Source: Oncomelania hupensis | Taxonomy: Eukaryota > Mollusca > Gastropoda > Littorinimorpha > Pomatiopsidae | Reading direction: 5' to 3' | Length of the DNA: 64,000 nt | NCBI GenBank assembly: GCA_036898135.1 | Contig: CM072511.1 | Span: 23,841,286 to 23,905,285, forward strand | Part shown: positions 20,830-33,403 of the stretch, in pieces | How the letters are laid out: each line of letters opens with the position of its first letter | Numbering within the stretch: the stretch's first letter is position 1 | Position numbers and translations under genes: made by a program | Notes under the pieces: model-generated | What the model was told of the DNA's origin: nothing | The model's input: only the letters and a program-made list of their open reading frames with translations | Database searches by the model: none

Positions 20830-23000
20830 GGCATCGATACGGAATCATAAAAAAATCTTTGGCATGCCTGCAGTAGGGTTTGGCGGAAAGCAAGTGATTG
20901 TGAGAGACAAGGGCACAGTGATTAACCACTTCATTTTCTTTGGCACTTCAGGTTGTGTATGACCTGACTGTTCAGGTGCTGTCGTAATGTACAGCAGGAT
21001 GATTCGAAGTGTTCTTAAGACAAGTAAAATATTAAATGTGACTGTGCCGGTAATCGCTGGTCATTTATTGACCTATTGTTATTGCTGTATTCTGTCTATA
21101 GCTCTGGTTCTTAGAAAGAAAAAAAAGTATGTATCCCTCTAGCTCTGTAGCTCTGCCTGGTGGCTGCAAAGTGTTCGCTAGAACTAGAGTAAAGTACACT
21201 TTCCTTTTGCATTGATGATCAGTGTAACGTTGGTTTTTTTTTTTTCAAAAGACTCTTTCAATCTTTGGATTGTACAGGCGGTTTGCATCATCGGCGTGTA
21301 ACTATAAGGTTGTTTCTTCAAGTCATAGCGATCAATAGAGAGACGTCGTCTCAGTTTTGTGTCATTGTGTGCTCGTGCTAACATTTGCCTTGTCATTCAC
21401 GGGAAAAAGCATCACAGTTAAAGAGGGAACTGTCACACTTTGAACCCTAGTTGAGACATAGTGCATGTTATACAGCAAAAGGTTATACACGAGTAAAAGC
21501 AATGAACGTTTTTTTACATAATTTCCTAAAATTATTGCTATTTTGAGTTTGAAATGGAAGGCAGGTTGAAATTATTTTATTTTCGTGGTCATCCTGACTT
21601 CAGCGAACTATTGTGTGATTGCTGGATATTACGGGCCAGCGCTTTGAGAAGGTCTCTGAGCTTGTAAGTGCGCTATATAAGAGAAATCTCTTTCTTTCTG
21701 TCAACCTCTCCGACAATCATCAGAAACATACACAAAAAATGTTATGGAAACATTATAGATGTCCCATTGCAGACACAGCGGATTCCTTCGTCAATAAGAA
21801 AAGCGGACACGTATTGGCCATGTATTATTGATCTGCCGTGGTGTTACTGGTAGCTGAAATCCGTTTTTCTCTTAGCATGGAGAAAAGTGTATGAAGGCTG
21901 TATTCCTTTCTCACTTCAGGACACGTGTTTTAATTATGATTGTATCCAATCTCCGTGTTTATTGATCACTCTCTGTCGTTTTTCCTGTTTCTAGCATTCG
22001 GCAATTTTAAACAACCACTGTGGATTTAGGATATTGGGCATGACACTTCAGTGTTCTGAGTAATACTAATAGAAGTCTAATTATTTGTTTTGGGTCAGCT
22101 TCAAGAATTGTTAATGTTATGGTTCTGTCAGCTTCAAGATGATCGTGTTCTGTTTACTGCTGACCAATGCTTACCAACAGTTAGGTTTTATATTTAAAGC
22201 TCACAACAACTGTCTGTGGCACTAAATTTTTATTTTTTTTTAATTTATTTTTTATATGATGATGATGATGATTATCATCATCATCATTGTTGTCCGAGTG
22301 GCGACGTGGTAATTTGTCCTTAACGTTTATGCAGTAGGACGTTTCGCTTCGTTTTCCTCCTGTGGCACTAAGGGCTTTTATTAAAAGTAGAAGACTTGGG
22401 AATGACACTGAGAGTGGAATTTATTATTCCAAGGCATTGAAAAGTCCGAGATAATAACACTGTTGCCTTGGAACATTGTAAACATTGTGTAAAAGATTTT
22501 ATATTCCAGGAACACTGTGACCAACAGACACTACGTTATTTTCATACTGCAGCGTTGAAGATATCGAAACGCTTGCCTTGAATGACAAGACACATGTGGA
22601 ATTAATATTATTATTGTTGCTATTTTTGGAAGACTTGTGAATGGCCAGCAGGTCTATGTTTCTTGTCGTTTCTTCATTGAAAATAAAGACATGTGACACT
22701 ATTGCCCAGGGTGCAAAATAATTACTTACACAACACTATTGTTATTTCTTTTCCGGAAAATGGACGATGTATACTGTGTGGTCAAGATGAACTTTTTTGA
22801 GTGTGTATTTTATTGATCAAAGAATGCTGCTTCGCGTTGTAAAAGACAACTGAGGACATACAGTTCCACTATTGGAAGACTGGTAGCCCATTCTGTGTGT
22901 CAGCCATTTTAACTGGACAATAAAATAGGGATACCCTGTGCTGTTATCACTGACAAAGAAAACGACAACAACACGACTTGCTGCATTAGCCGATCGTGAT
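20830..23000. other. Unique stretch with one LINE-tail fragment and a short ATG/CAT palindrome
   Basis: 21615-21695 ('gccagcgctttgagaagg', 'cttgtaagtgcgctatata') is a LINE/SINE 3'-tail fragment, repeated at 37575-37670. 22257-22286 is a short perfect palindrome of ATG and CAT triplets. No gene seen. Confidence 0.45.
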
Positions 23001-23154
23001 AACACTACCATTAACGCTCTCGGGGAGGAAACCGAAGTGCCGGCGATACAGCGCTATTGCTAGTCTTTGGACGTGACTTACCTTGGACCTAGCTTTATTG
23101 CCGTTGCTGGACCTAGCTAGCATTATTGTGGGTGATCTTTAAACTGTGGTCAAG

Positions 23155-23214
23155 ATGAGTGGTGCTGGTATCACGCGCTGTCACTCCACTTCCTCCTCAT
23201 GCAGCGTCGGCGTG
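23155..23214 (+). CDS. Candidate 5' coding exon of an unidentified gene
   Basis: ATG with an A at position -3 (caagATGA) opens 20 codons, 'MSGAGITRCHSTSSSCSVGV', ending exactly at the consensus donor GTAAGT (23215-23220). The intron would be phase 0. The preceding 150 bases are moderately GC-rich and could be 5' UTR. No acceptor or second exon could be assigned downstream, and the serine-rich peptide is not diagnostic. No gene is named. Confidence 0.35.
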
Positions 23215-23588
23215 GTAAGTACATACAAAGTCATGCACATATATATGGGGTTTTGTTTTTTCCTGGTTCTGTGCTTATTATACTGTCTGCGCTTTAGTTA
23301 GGGCTGGCGACACTGTGTGTTTGCCTGTCGGCGACTGACTTCGCATAATTTATGTTGTGTCTGTTTGTGTGTCCGTTCTGTGAGAATGTGTTTTAGATTA
23401 CACGCCATGTTCTATAATTATCATTATTGCACCTTCCTGTCCGTGCATGTCGGTTATTCTTTCTCCTCTTAGTCTATGATACTGAAATTGATTGATACCA
23501 AGGAAGCGAGGGAGTGAGTGGGGGGGGGGAGGGGGTACTCGATAAGACATTCTATCATCCTTTCTGACTGCATCTATCCCGTACGTAC

Positions 23589-23590
<2 letters not shown>

Positions 23591-23677
<87 letters not shown>

Positions 23678-23700
23678 ACACACAAAACGTGTATACACAC
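23591..23700. repeat. (CT)n-(CA)n compound microsatellite
   Basis: About 28 CT units run into about 13 CA units with few interruptions. Open frames on both strands across it are artefacts. Confidence 0.95.
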
Positions 23701-24404
23701 ACACGTACCACTTCCTGTTGTGTACCGCTATAAAATCTCATTACAGTTTATATTTAAAGATGGGGAGGCATTTCAACTCATAGTGTTAGTATCAGCCCTT
23801 TTTGTTGCCAAGTCATATTAGACCTGGAACCAAACTGAACGTCTAAATACTAAGCAATACCGCTTATGGTCAGTGGTATTTAAATATTCTGCACTGCAAA
23901 AGTCATATACTTCTCGTAGACGTCATATTTTGTGTGACTAGGTGCACACATATTCATCGAGCACAATTTCATGTGAGGTGAATAAAACTCCCCCTTTAGT
24001 AGCACATTATCGTTTTCAGTACTATAGTACAGGTCAGTTAACATGTTCTCATTGAAGGCAAAAATCGTCTTTGGTCTGTACAATGTTTTGTGGATGCATA
24101 CAAGTCTCTTATATCTGCGCTTATCAGTGGTAGACTCTATCAGCAGCGGGAGGCTCATGTTTCTCAAACCTGAAGCTGCTGTAGACGCAAAGGGTCAGAT
24201 AGCGCCTTAACGGGGTCAAAGGCCAAACACATCGGTGACGTCAGAACATCAGGCTACTGTACGTTTTTTTGTTCCCCCCCGCTCGCGCCATGTACTATTT
24301 ATTACTCTCCTACAGTGAGACTTCGACCATCTGGTTGTATTTCTACACTTCTTCTTCTTAATGATGATGATGATGACTTCGATCATATGTGTGTATTTCT
24401 GCCA
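23701..24404. other. No gene recognised
   Basis: Unique sequence. A 95-codon minus-strand frame (23880-24167) has no recognisable motif and is not supported as a gene. Confidence 0.35.
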
Positions 24405-24405
24405 C

Positions 24406-24430
<25 letters not shown>

Positions 24431-24436
<6 letters not shown>

Positions 24437-24816
24437 CTTCTTCTTGGTGAGAATGGATATATACGCGCTTTACTTCTATCACAATCAGGCTCAAAGCGCG
24501 GCGATCTATTCCAACATACACGCTCATGTGTTTCACCCACTCTCACACACAACAAACACACCTATTACTCAAATGTGTGGTGTAAAGGCAGAGAGATCGC
24601 TATTAGAAGACGGAAAGGAAATCAATTTTTTTAAATGACATTTTTATATTGACTGCCTTTAATATCATTATTGAAGAAAGAGAGGAAACTGGAGTACCCG
24701 GACAAAACCCTCGGTGACCTCAGTAGTTTTGTACATAAGTCACAAACGTTCGCCCTTGCGGGAATCGAACCCGCGACCTTCGGCATAGGAAACCGGCAAC
24801 TGTGCCACGAGACCAC
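24431..24816 (-). mobile_element. Full-length tRNA-derived SINE with AAG tail
   Basis: On the minus strand the head contains box A-like TGGCACAGTTGC (24796-24807) and box B GGTTCGATTCC (24761-24771). The body carries 'ttttgtccgggtactccag' and 'attgaagaaag' type sequence, and the 3' part ends in 'gcgcgtatatatcc' and a GAA run (24405-24446). 5'-part relatives are at 2043 and 11113, and a 3'-part relative at 10110. The 'gcgc.tata' 3' end resembles the tails of the CR1-like LINEs here, so the LINE may supply the machinery. Confidence 0.75.
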
Positions 24817-25009
24817 TCTTCTTCTTCTTCTTCTTTAATATATGCATGCACGATTTTATTTCTGCTCTTACCAGTCCCCTGGACACTATAAACATTGATT
24901 ATCTAATCTAATCTATGGTTTTATTTCTTCCAAAAACGTCTTTCTCTTCTTCTCGTTTTATTTTCCTTTCTCCTCCTCTTCCCTTTTCATTTACTCATTC
25001 TCCGTCTCC

Positions 25010-25216
25010 CGTTCCTTCGTCTTGTTTGTATGTAGATTATAGTCACACGACACTTTCGCATATAGGTGACTACTGGACCGATTTATACTGACACCAGCGG
25101 GCCAGTTGTTGGTAAAGGGGAAAATAATATGATCACACGTTGACCAATCCGGGATTCGAACCAGCGACCTTTCGGTTACTAGCAAGACGCTCTTACCAAC
25201 TGAGCTACCCGGCCCC
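25010..25216 (-). mobile_element. tRNA-derived SINE, second family
   Basis: The minus strand starts GGGCCGGGTAGCTCAGTTGG with a perfect box A (25196-25207) and box B GGTTCGAATCC (25152-25162), followed by a non-tRNA body. The T-stem and acceptor stem do not pair properly, so this is a SINE promoter and not a tRNA gene. Its body ('ggcccgctggtgtcagtata') differs from that of the SINE at 24431-24816, so it is a separate family. Confidence 0.68.
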
Positions 25217-25975
25217 TCGACCTTCGTCTTCTCTTCATAGTAGTGTTATGTTCTACCCCTAGAGCGTTGGACACTTCTTTCAAAGCAGGCACGCTTCTTT
25301 GAGCGATAGCTGCATCGTCTTCCCTTCTAAGAAAGCAGCCTTTCGTGCAATATGTTAATTTATAATTCAGTTAGTCTTGGTTTTCATCTTAGGTCGTCAT
25401 TAAATTTAATCTTTTGCGCACTTATTTCTCTTTTTTTTTAAATTCTGCCTGTACTCTCGTGGTTTACCTATATGTTTATTTTCGTCGTCGTCGTCATAAG
25501 CATTATCATCATCAGCATCGTAGTCGTCATCATCATCATCGTCGTCTCTTAGTTCGCTTCATCGTCATTATCGTATGCTGCAAAGTCATCGTCGTCAGCT
25601 TCAACAAAATCTAATAATCACAAATCTGATCAAGCGAATCCGTTTTTATTCAAATGAATCGCTTATTTTTAAGTACTGTCATGATTCATGCGAATTTTTG
25701 TTGTGGAAATTGTTTATTTTAAAAGATCGGATATTTTCAAAGTTCAAATCGATCCAGGGTTCACAGGTAATATTTCCGGTCTGCACTGTACTGTTTATCA
25801 TGGCTTGACTGTACTGTCTTGCCGAACTGACTTGAGATATGTCGCTGTTGCCCCTATCCTCAGCATCTGCGGGGAGCGTCTGATGGGAATCTTAAAAGTT
25901 GTGAATGTGGGCAGGCAACTCCCCTTGCCGAGCTGCCTCTATCGCCTTTATCAGCAAGTGGTTGTTTCCCTTGAA
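25217..25975. other. Unique stretch with imperfect CGT/CAT triplets
   Basis: 25480-25600 is rich in imperfect 'gtc/atc' triplets. No gene or bounded repeat is recognised. Confidence 0.4.
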
Positions 25976-26008
<33 letters not shown>

Positions 26009-26012
26009 TCTC

Positions 26013-26100
<88 letters not shown>
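25976..26100. repeat. (CT)n microsatellite
   Basis: About 62 dinucleotide units with a few G substitutions at the left end. The serine/leucine and arginine/glutamate frames are artefacts. Confidence 0.95.
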
Positions 26101-26102
<2 letters not shown>

Positions 26103-26890
26103 GACGGCCTCCTTGCGCCAAAACCTGATAATTACAAATATCATGGGATAATTACAGGGGATGATTATAATTATCATTGAAAAATTATATCTTCGTATGA
26201 TCATGTTTAGTTTTTGGCTCTGGAAATGCGCCACAACCGAAAATAACGCTTTTTGTCAGAAATTGTTTTGTATTTTTAAATGATAAATAATGTAATTAAC
26301 ATAATTTCAGTTCCTTGTAAATAATAATACATTAATTATATTAACTTTGGAAAATCTGATCTCTGTTTAGACGTTAAAAAATATTGCCTTGTTTGCTATT
26401 TGTCCACCACACCAACACTCCCCCCGCCACCTCATGTGTGCTTTCATTCTGTGAAATGTTTGTTAGAAACGTATTCTTTTGGTTTACATCTTGCTTGGGG
26501 CTACAATGATGACCTATATAATGCAACCTGGCTAATGGATGGGTGGGAAATATTTATTCATTCTGCTGGAGTATCATACATACACTCACGCTCCAGCTGG
26601 AGACTTGTTTGAGCTTTTTACAGATCCTCTGTGTGACGATTTTATTTACCCAAATCGCATTGTGCTCAGGGCAGTAGAGATGATAAGGTTGGGTATTGGG
26701 TGTGTTAATAATGACGATGTGGCGTGCCGATGCTGATGATTATGATGAAGGTAGAGATGATGATGATGGTATTGCTGCAGCTGCTGATATGGTGGAAGAG
26801 GAGAATGACGATAATTCTGATGATAGTGCTGATGATCACAATGACGATGATAGTGCATTTGTTGTTTTGTTACTTTTACTCCTGCTGCTT
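26101..26890. other. No gene recognised
   Basis: AT-rich sequence ending in imperfect GAT/GATG triplets that lead into the microsatellite at 26891. Confidence 0.4.

Positions 26891-26961
<71 letters not shown>
26891..26961. repeat. (ATG)n microsatellite
   Basis: About 24 ATG units, preceded by about 150 bases of imperfect GAT repeats. No coding evidence. Confidence 0.95.
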
Positions 26962-28015
26962 AGCTATAACAAAGTTCAGCTTTGCAATGCGCGTGAATCC
27001 ATGCGCCTTATCCGTTTTATTTCGCGTTTTGTTAAAAGAATAAAATAAATGTGTGGGCATCAAGGGTTGATTTGACAATTGGTGGGTGGATTTGACACCT
27101 TGCCCCATCTCGACTAAACTGGATAAGTGCTTATTGCTATTCAAACTGAGCGGTTTACGCAGTGTTTGAGGGTATTCTTTCTTTCTCCCGCATGTTTTAG
27201 GCAGGGTGGCAAGTAGGAAAAAAACAAACACAACTATAGCAGCATGAGGGATATTGGGAATCAGGTTTAAAGGATAACAAGAGGGGAAGAGAAGAGAAAG
27301 GGGGGCTGTGGACGCGGAATGATAAGTGAAGGTGGAGGACTTTAGTGTAACAGCCAGAGCGAGAACAGGATAAAGGAAGGGGGGAGGAGGAGTAGGGTTG
27401 GGGAGTGGACGTTAGAGGCCAATGGATGATCGATGGGCTTTGCACAGCGAGAGAGGGAGGATTAACTGGCTACCCAAATGAGGTATGCTGCGGTTACACG
27501 GAGTGGAATCTGCAAGGCATTTAAGTGGTGTCGGAAATTGCAACGTGGATCAAATGTAGTCAGCTTGCAATTTATTTTCAGTGCCGCGTTATTTGTCAGT
27601 CACTTCCTCCCCGTCTCCTCTTCCACCTCCTCCTCTTCCTTGGCTTCCTCGTTATACTGAGCCACTCTCCTACTCCTTCGTGCAATGCGGTGTTTTTTTT
27701 TAGAGCTGCGTTTTTGTAAACACTGCCTTCTTTTCCTCATCATTTTTCATCCGTCTTCTTTTCCTCCTTCTCCTCTTTCTTTTGCAGTTTGTATCCAGGT
27801 AGTTCATTCCCTGAGCTGCATTATGTGTCTGCACTTCCACATCCCCCCCACCCTCCCCATCCTCTATTTCCTATTCTTCAAATACCTCCTCCTTCTTTTT
27901 TATCATGGTAACTTACCGGTAACATTCTCTTTTCGGCTTCCTACGTCATTTATGAGTAGTTTGATGTCACATTGTTAGCTAAGTAGATTGAGGACGGAAT
28001 AATATCCTCCTCCAA
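26962..28015. other. Purine-rich then pyrimidine-rich non-coding sequence
   Basis: 27240-27470 is strongly purine-rich and 27600-27960 strongly pyrimidine-rich on the plus strand. Such tracts give spurious Ser/Leu/Pro frames. No splice-bounded exon is recognised. Confidence 0.4.
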
Positions 28016-28082
<67 letters not shown>

Positions 28083-28160
28083 GCTGATTTATATAGCGCA
28101 GTTTTCTGATATACGATAAGGCACACAGCTCTTCGCAGTAAAACCATTGCAAACGTTTGA
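28016..28160 (-). mobile_element. LINE/SINE 3' tail with (ATT)n
   Basis: On the minus strand 'gaagagctgtgtgcc', 'actgcgctatataaatcagc' and about 20 ATT units form the same terminal arrangement as 7020-7100 and 37500-37540. Confidence 0.55.
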
Positions 28161-28343
28161 TTAAAACTCTAAAATAGCAATACATGTATACATACTACTA
28201 ACATAGCAATAACAATAGCAGTCACCCAAACCAAACACAATCAAAATGACAATATTACGCCTACTACATTAAAAACAACATGCAGATTTGCACAAAATAC
28301 AAAATAACATAGACAATCAAACATCAAATGCACAATAACAAGC

Positions 28344-28910
28344 CTTGATTGATTGATTGTTGCTTTAGGTCCAGCGGACTCTTCTGAGCCAAATCAGGAC
28401 CGGACAACCCCCGATCCGCATAAAAGATCTGCTGAAACAACCCTAGTGGGAAAACTGAATGCCCTCCACCGGCCAGTCACTTTGCAATAAAGACATCCCA
28501 CGCAGGGGACGGCTGAGGCTTTACCCCAACTACTCGAACCCCCGGTTACAAAAACAAAATAGAATACAAACATCATTATAAATTATCAACAAAACACATA
28601 CATATAAAATGCCTATATTGCTAAATAATAACATCATAGGAAGCCCTAGTGACCACCCGGCAGAAAGCGTCCAACACTCCCAAGCTGATCCAACAGACCT
28701 CATACACAAACAAAAAGTCTTGTCCAGGAAGAGTTTTCAAGAAAAAAGGTAGTTCATTGATCTAGCGAAGAAGAAGATAGTATAGCAGAGTGATAGGACA
28801 GAGCAGGAATGGGAAAGAGCAAATGAGGAAGACAGCGACAGTGGGAATTTAAAGCACTAAATTTCCAGAAAGTTGGGATACTATTTATACTAAAACCCCC
28901 GGCACTCCAA
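28344..28910 (-). mobile_element. R575 retroposon, copy 2, with an ATCA-type tail
   Basis: Colinear with copy 1 over its full length, including 'ggtccagcggactctt' and the TATA-like start region. Its 3' tail is (ATCA)n where the other copies have (ATGTA)n, and its 5' edge is a few bases shorter. No clear target duplication. The shared 95-codon frame is broken here. Confidence 0.7.
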
Positions 28911-30160
28911 GTAATTACAAAGAACAATATCGTGAGACAATCCCTGGTATAAAAATGTCATAATTTAAACAAGTCCCTAAAAGCAATACCGTGGTTTTAA
29001 AAGTACAGTATAAACATTAAAAACAATGTCCTTCATACATTACAAGTAACAATAATAAAAGGTTGTCAAGAATACATCAGTCCCTCAGGAGGATACGGCG
29101 AACAGTGCAAAAAGAGTGAAGATTACAGACCTATTTCAGAGTCTGAGTCTGTCATTTTTTGTCAAAAGTTATAGAAAAGATTCTCTTAAAGCATCTGTTT
29201 TCCTACTTGAAGGTTTTGCATGACTGTGGATGGGGTTGGCCTTGGAGGGAGTTGAAGGAGACGAGAGGGAGGGGGGGGGGGAAGTTGTTAGGAACAGGAA
29301 GGATACTAGAAGGCGAGACAAGCCGATGTTGATAGAGACATGGGTTTTTCCTCCCAAAACTGTTTGTTACGCTTCTTGTTAATGTTAACCTTTGTATCCG
29401 TTTTGTCCGGTGCATGTTTCTGGTGTGCTGTCCGTAAGCCCAGCATGTCTTTTCAACTTTTTCAGTACCTGTTTGCATCTCTGGCCATTTTGCCTTATTC
29501 TGTATTCACTCCCGCCCATATCACTCCTCCAGTCCCAAATCCCCACCCAACGTCCACAGAGAGACATGCAGACCGAGCGACACACAGGCAAATAAATATT
29601 TATCTTCTGTTTCCCTAGCCGTGTTAGTTCTTAGTCACTGGTCAGGCAGGCAGGCAGGCGTGTTCTAGATGACCTTACACTGTCCAACAGATAGTGCACG
29701 TATTGCCCTAACTGCACCTGTTCGTGACAAATCGGAATTGATTGGGCTGTCTTGCCAGCTGGTGTTTGACCAACCGTTTCTCACTCGCGTGCCAGCAAAC
29801 AGCATAATTCACGCCATCATTGAAATTGTTCTCGTCTCATTGTCGTCGTCGTCGTCATCATCATCATCATCTCATCATCATCATCATCGTCGTCGTCGTC
29901 GTCGTCATCGTTTAGCATCATGCATGATCTTCATCATCGATTAACAACATCCCCACCAAACACCACAGTCATCAGCAGCAGCATCCCCTCAATCCCCATC
30001 ATAGTCCTTTTGTGTTCCTGCTTCAACTTGACTACTACATCTTGACTATACTGCATATAGTCTAATGACTAATCGCAACTATAGCTCTCACGCATGCTAT
30101 ATTACTTAATTAGTTTACCGAGTCACCTTTTAATGAGCTTTCTTTATTGCCTGTCTTCAT
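28911..30160. other. Unique stretch with triplet microsatellites
   Basis: 29265-29281 is a G run. 29840-29910 is a compound TCG/TCA triplet repeat. 29644-29659 is a short CAGG repeat. No gene recognised. Confidence 0.4.
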
Positions 30161-30163
30161 TAA

Positions 30164-30331
30164 AAGGTTCGTGGAGGTTCAAAAACCCTTTTTTTTTTTT
30201 CGAGGTTCTCAGATACCGAACCTAGGTTGCCGAACCTTTTGGACCAACCAAAAAAAAAAAAAAAAGATTCAGGAACCTAGGTTTCGGATCTGAGAATCTC
30301 GAACAAAAGTTTTTGAACTTCCCCGAACCTT
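30164..30331. repeat. Imperfect fold-back repeat with GGTTC motifs
   Basis: Arms of roughly 75 bases pair across a short spacer. The left arm starts 'aaggttcgtggaggttcaaa' and the right arm ends with its near-complement '...cgaacctt'. Both contain a homopolymer tract and 'gaacctaggtt'. TAA-rich flanks are similar ('attaa' on both sides), consistent with a small palindromic MITE. Confidence 0.75.
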
Positions 30332-31225
30332 CCAATTAAGACTAATTAATATGGCTTGCCATGAGTCATCATTGTACTTGCGAAGATTAATTTGAAGTGG
30401 TGTAGAACTAACTGAACTCTAAACGCAGTATTCTTCCTGTAAATATAATTGTTCAGCCGGTGTAAATAATCTTTCCAGTTTGTTCTATACGCTAACTATT
30501 TAGATTAGAATGCATTGTTCTTGAGGTATAATTCTACAATTAAAATAATGCAAACTCTTTTCTGTAATGAATTAAATATCCATCCTTTTCCTTTAGCTTA
30601 TTTCAAAATGGCAAAATATCCATTCACTCCTTTCGGATTTTCAATTAGTTCCAGTTTAATTTCAGATTTAATTATGCACACGCCCCCTCACATCCCTCTT
30701 TCCGCGTATTCATTTTCTTTAGTACATGAAGTCGGTATAAGTTCTGAAAAGAAGCACTAGTATCGCTTCAATCACTTTTCGTTTCTGTCGGTGAAGGTAC
30801 TAAGTACCATAGGCTGCGTGAGCGCAGTGTTAGTCCGTTGGATTATACTGAATCTTGATGAATTTGTTGTAAGACACGTGTTCTGAGAATAATATACTGT
30901 TTAGGTTTGTGTTTATTCTGAAGCTTGTAGATCAAGCTGTGTTTCAAAACACACTTTTCTGACAGTGTACGTCTCAGCTCGTTAATATTTATGCCGAAGC
31001 TTGTAGATGACGGTGATAAAGTGAAACACACGCTGCAGGGTTTACCCAAACATGAGAAGGTGTCCTAGTTTGTGTGCTACGTAAACAAAGAACAAAAGGC
31101 TGCTGCCATAGGTTTTAGTGATGTAAACAATGCAAGAAAACTCGAGATAAATGGGTTTCGTTGGTTAGAATTTCAGTTCTGTTCTCTACAACTCTTGGAT
31201 GACGATGATATCTATTGATGGTGAC
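30332..31225. other. No gene recognised
   Basis: AT-rich unique sequence. An 81-codon frame (30515-30760) has no recognisable motif. Confidence 0.35.
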
Positions 31226-31228
31226 GGT

Positions 31229-31304
<76 letters not shown>

Positions 31305-31330
31305 AAAGATGATAAAGATGATGATGATGG
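31226..31330. repeat. (ATG)n microsatellite
   Basis: About 25 ATG units followed by imperfect AAG/ATG triplets. Confidence 0.95.
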
Positions 31331-33400
31331 TCGTAACAGTGGAGGTTATTAGTTCTTCTAGCAACGCGCAGGATAAACGTGCCCCATTCATGCTAGACTA
31401 TAAAACGACGTACTGTTATTTTTACTTGCTCGCCTTTGTCACGAAGCTGTTTCCATGACCGTTAAATTATTTCATAAAAGAAAACCAAATTTATTAATTA
31501 TTGGTTTTAGCACAGCTTCATAATGCGCGAGGTCACGAGCACCGCTATCCGACTCATAGGTTCGGAAGCCGCATTCGGTCCCAGACGCACCGACAAGGAA
31601 AATAGATAAATAGAATAAGTTTGAAAACTCAGAACGCTGGACAACACCATACAATAGAGACAGCGAAGAATAAAGTTATAGGAAACAATTAATTCACACA
31701 ACACCTGCTTTGAATTTCTAACTTAATTTATGACGGATTCTTTCATTCGCAGTAACACAAATATAAAATAGTTTGCACAAACGTTATTACATCAAACTTT
31801 AAATTCTACGTAATTAATATATGTTCTTCCAATTACCAATAAGCAAAATTCTTTCAGATAAATTATGAAATCTAAACCTCCAACAAAATTAACACTACCA
31901 ACCTTCACACACCAAATAAAATATCCAAATAATAAATTCTCACACACACGTGTCGAAGCAGACGTTTTGAAGAAGCATTAAAGTTACAATTCACAATTAT
32001 AATTTATAACTTTCAAAACGAACTTTGTTACAATTAAATTTAGAAAAAACACCTATCACAAAATATTCACTTCACTGTGCCCTAACTTCAGCCAAAACAA
32101 TTTAGAGAAATATCACAATGATCGAAAAAGTTTATAAATGTAATTCGTCTGCTTCGGCCTATCTCGCTCGCATTCAAATCCGTAACGTTTATGAGCTTTA
32201 CACGTCTATATATAGGTCCCGTAACTATTGGCAATTCCACGCAAAATACGTTATCGCTCACATGAGACCGTATACATAATTATTGACAAAGCTACAGTTA
32301 CTACTGCGCAATACCCGATATCTTTTCCACCCTCTTCATCCCTATCAATTCCTATCATAAACTATCACCAAAGAATCACCAATGGCACAGGCGCAGAATT
32401 AGAATATTATATAACATGCTGCCTGTGACAGCCTTACAGAAAGGAATGTCTGGGATCGTGGAACTGACGCAGTGTTCTGCAACGGACCCACAAAAAAAAT
32501 AAAAAAATAAAAATAAGGAAACTGCCCAGACAGCATAGCATAATGGACCGAAGGAAAGAAGGAAAAGAACCATGGACCATGGACCAAAGAATACTATTTT
32601 TAGTCCATGAAAAGAACTAAGACCGGACTCCACTGTGCGTGCTTAGCAATTTGACATGAATGTTCGCGTTTTTAAGGATCTGACAAAGAGACGACAAGAC
32701 CACGGAGTTTTACACCAGCGTAGATCAAGGCCCGAAGATGTATAAAAAGGGTGCATGGTTTATGAATTGACAGTTTGGACTATTATCTTCAATGTATCCC
32801 CTCTAATCTGTATTCATGCATACTGATACGATCAGAAAGAACGTTGAAAAGGCAACCGTGACAAGTCTGTGGGAACGACGATTATTTTTTTACCACAACG
32901 AATGTGCTTGTATTTCATGGGTTTGCATGGTCAGTGGGTATTGGAGTGTTGTAATGGGAATGAAAGTGATCCGTGCTTAAAGCGAAATACTAAAAATAAT
33001 AGATTTCAGAGTACAGAGTATGGTCAGGTATTATTCTCTTTCAGAGGATATTAGTATGCGAGACATTGTCGGAGAGAGGATGTTTCGACGCGCGCACCTG
33101 CGTGCGTGTGTGTGTGGTTGTGTGTGTGTGTGGTTGTGTGTGTTCGTGAGGACATCTTTGTGTAGCTTGAGAGCAATGCTTACAGTGCGTGATCAGGTGC
33201 TCTAAACAAATGTGGCCCGTGTAGTACACGGTAGCTTGTCCATCCTAAACCGTTTTCAGAGACCCATTGTTAATGAAAACAGCAACAACAAGTGCTGGAC
33301 CCTAAAGAGTGCAGAATTCCTTCGCGTGCTGTCTCTCACACTCACACACACGCGCGTGCGCGCGCACACTCTCACGCACACACACACACACTCTTTATGA
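31331..33400. other. No gene recognised
   Basis: AT-rich to about 32,300. 32,490-32,620 is A-rich with small repeats ('accatggaccatggacc'). 33,095-33,150 and 33,335-33,395 hold GT and CA runs. No supported exon. Confidence 0.35.
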
Positions 33401-33403
33401 GAC

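Noticed and set aside
25152..25216. A genuine tRNA gene with perfect box A and box B
   Set aside because: T-stem and acceptor stem do not pair and the anticodon arm is poor; the sequence continues into a SINE body.
25860..26234. Arg/Glu and Ser/Leu repeat proteins
   Set aside because: Translations of a CT microsatellite; the same applies at 23.6, 44.4 and 54.9 kb.
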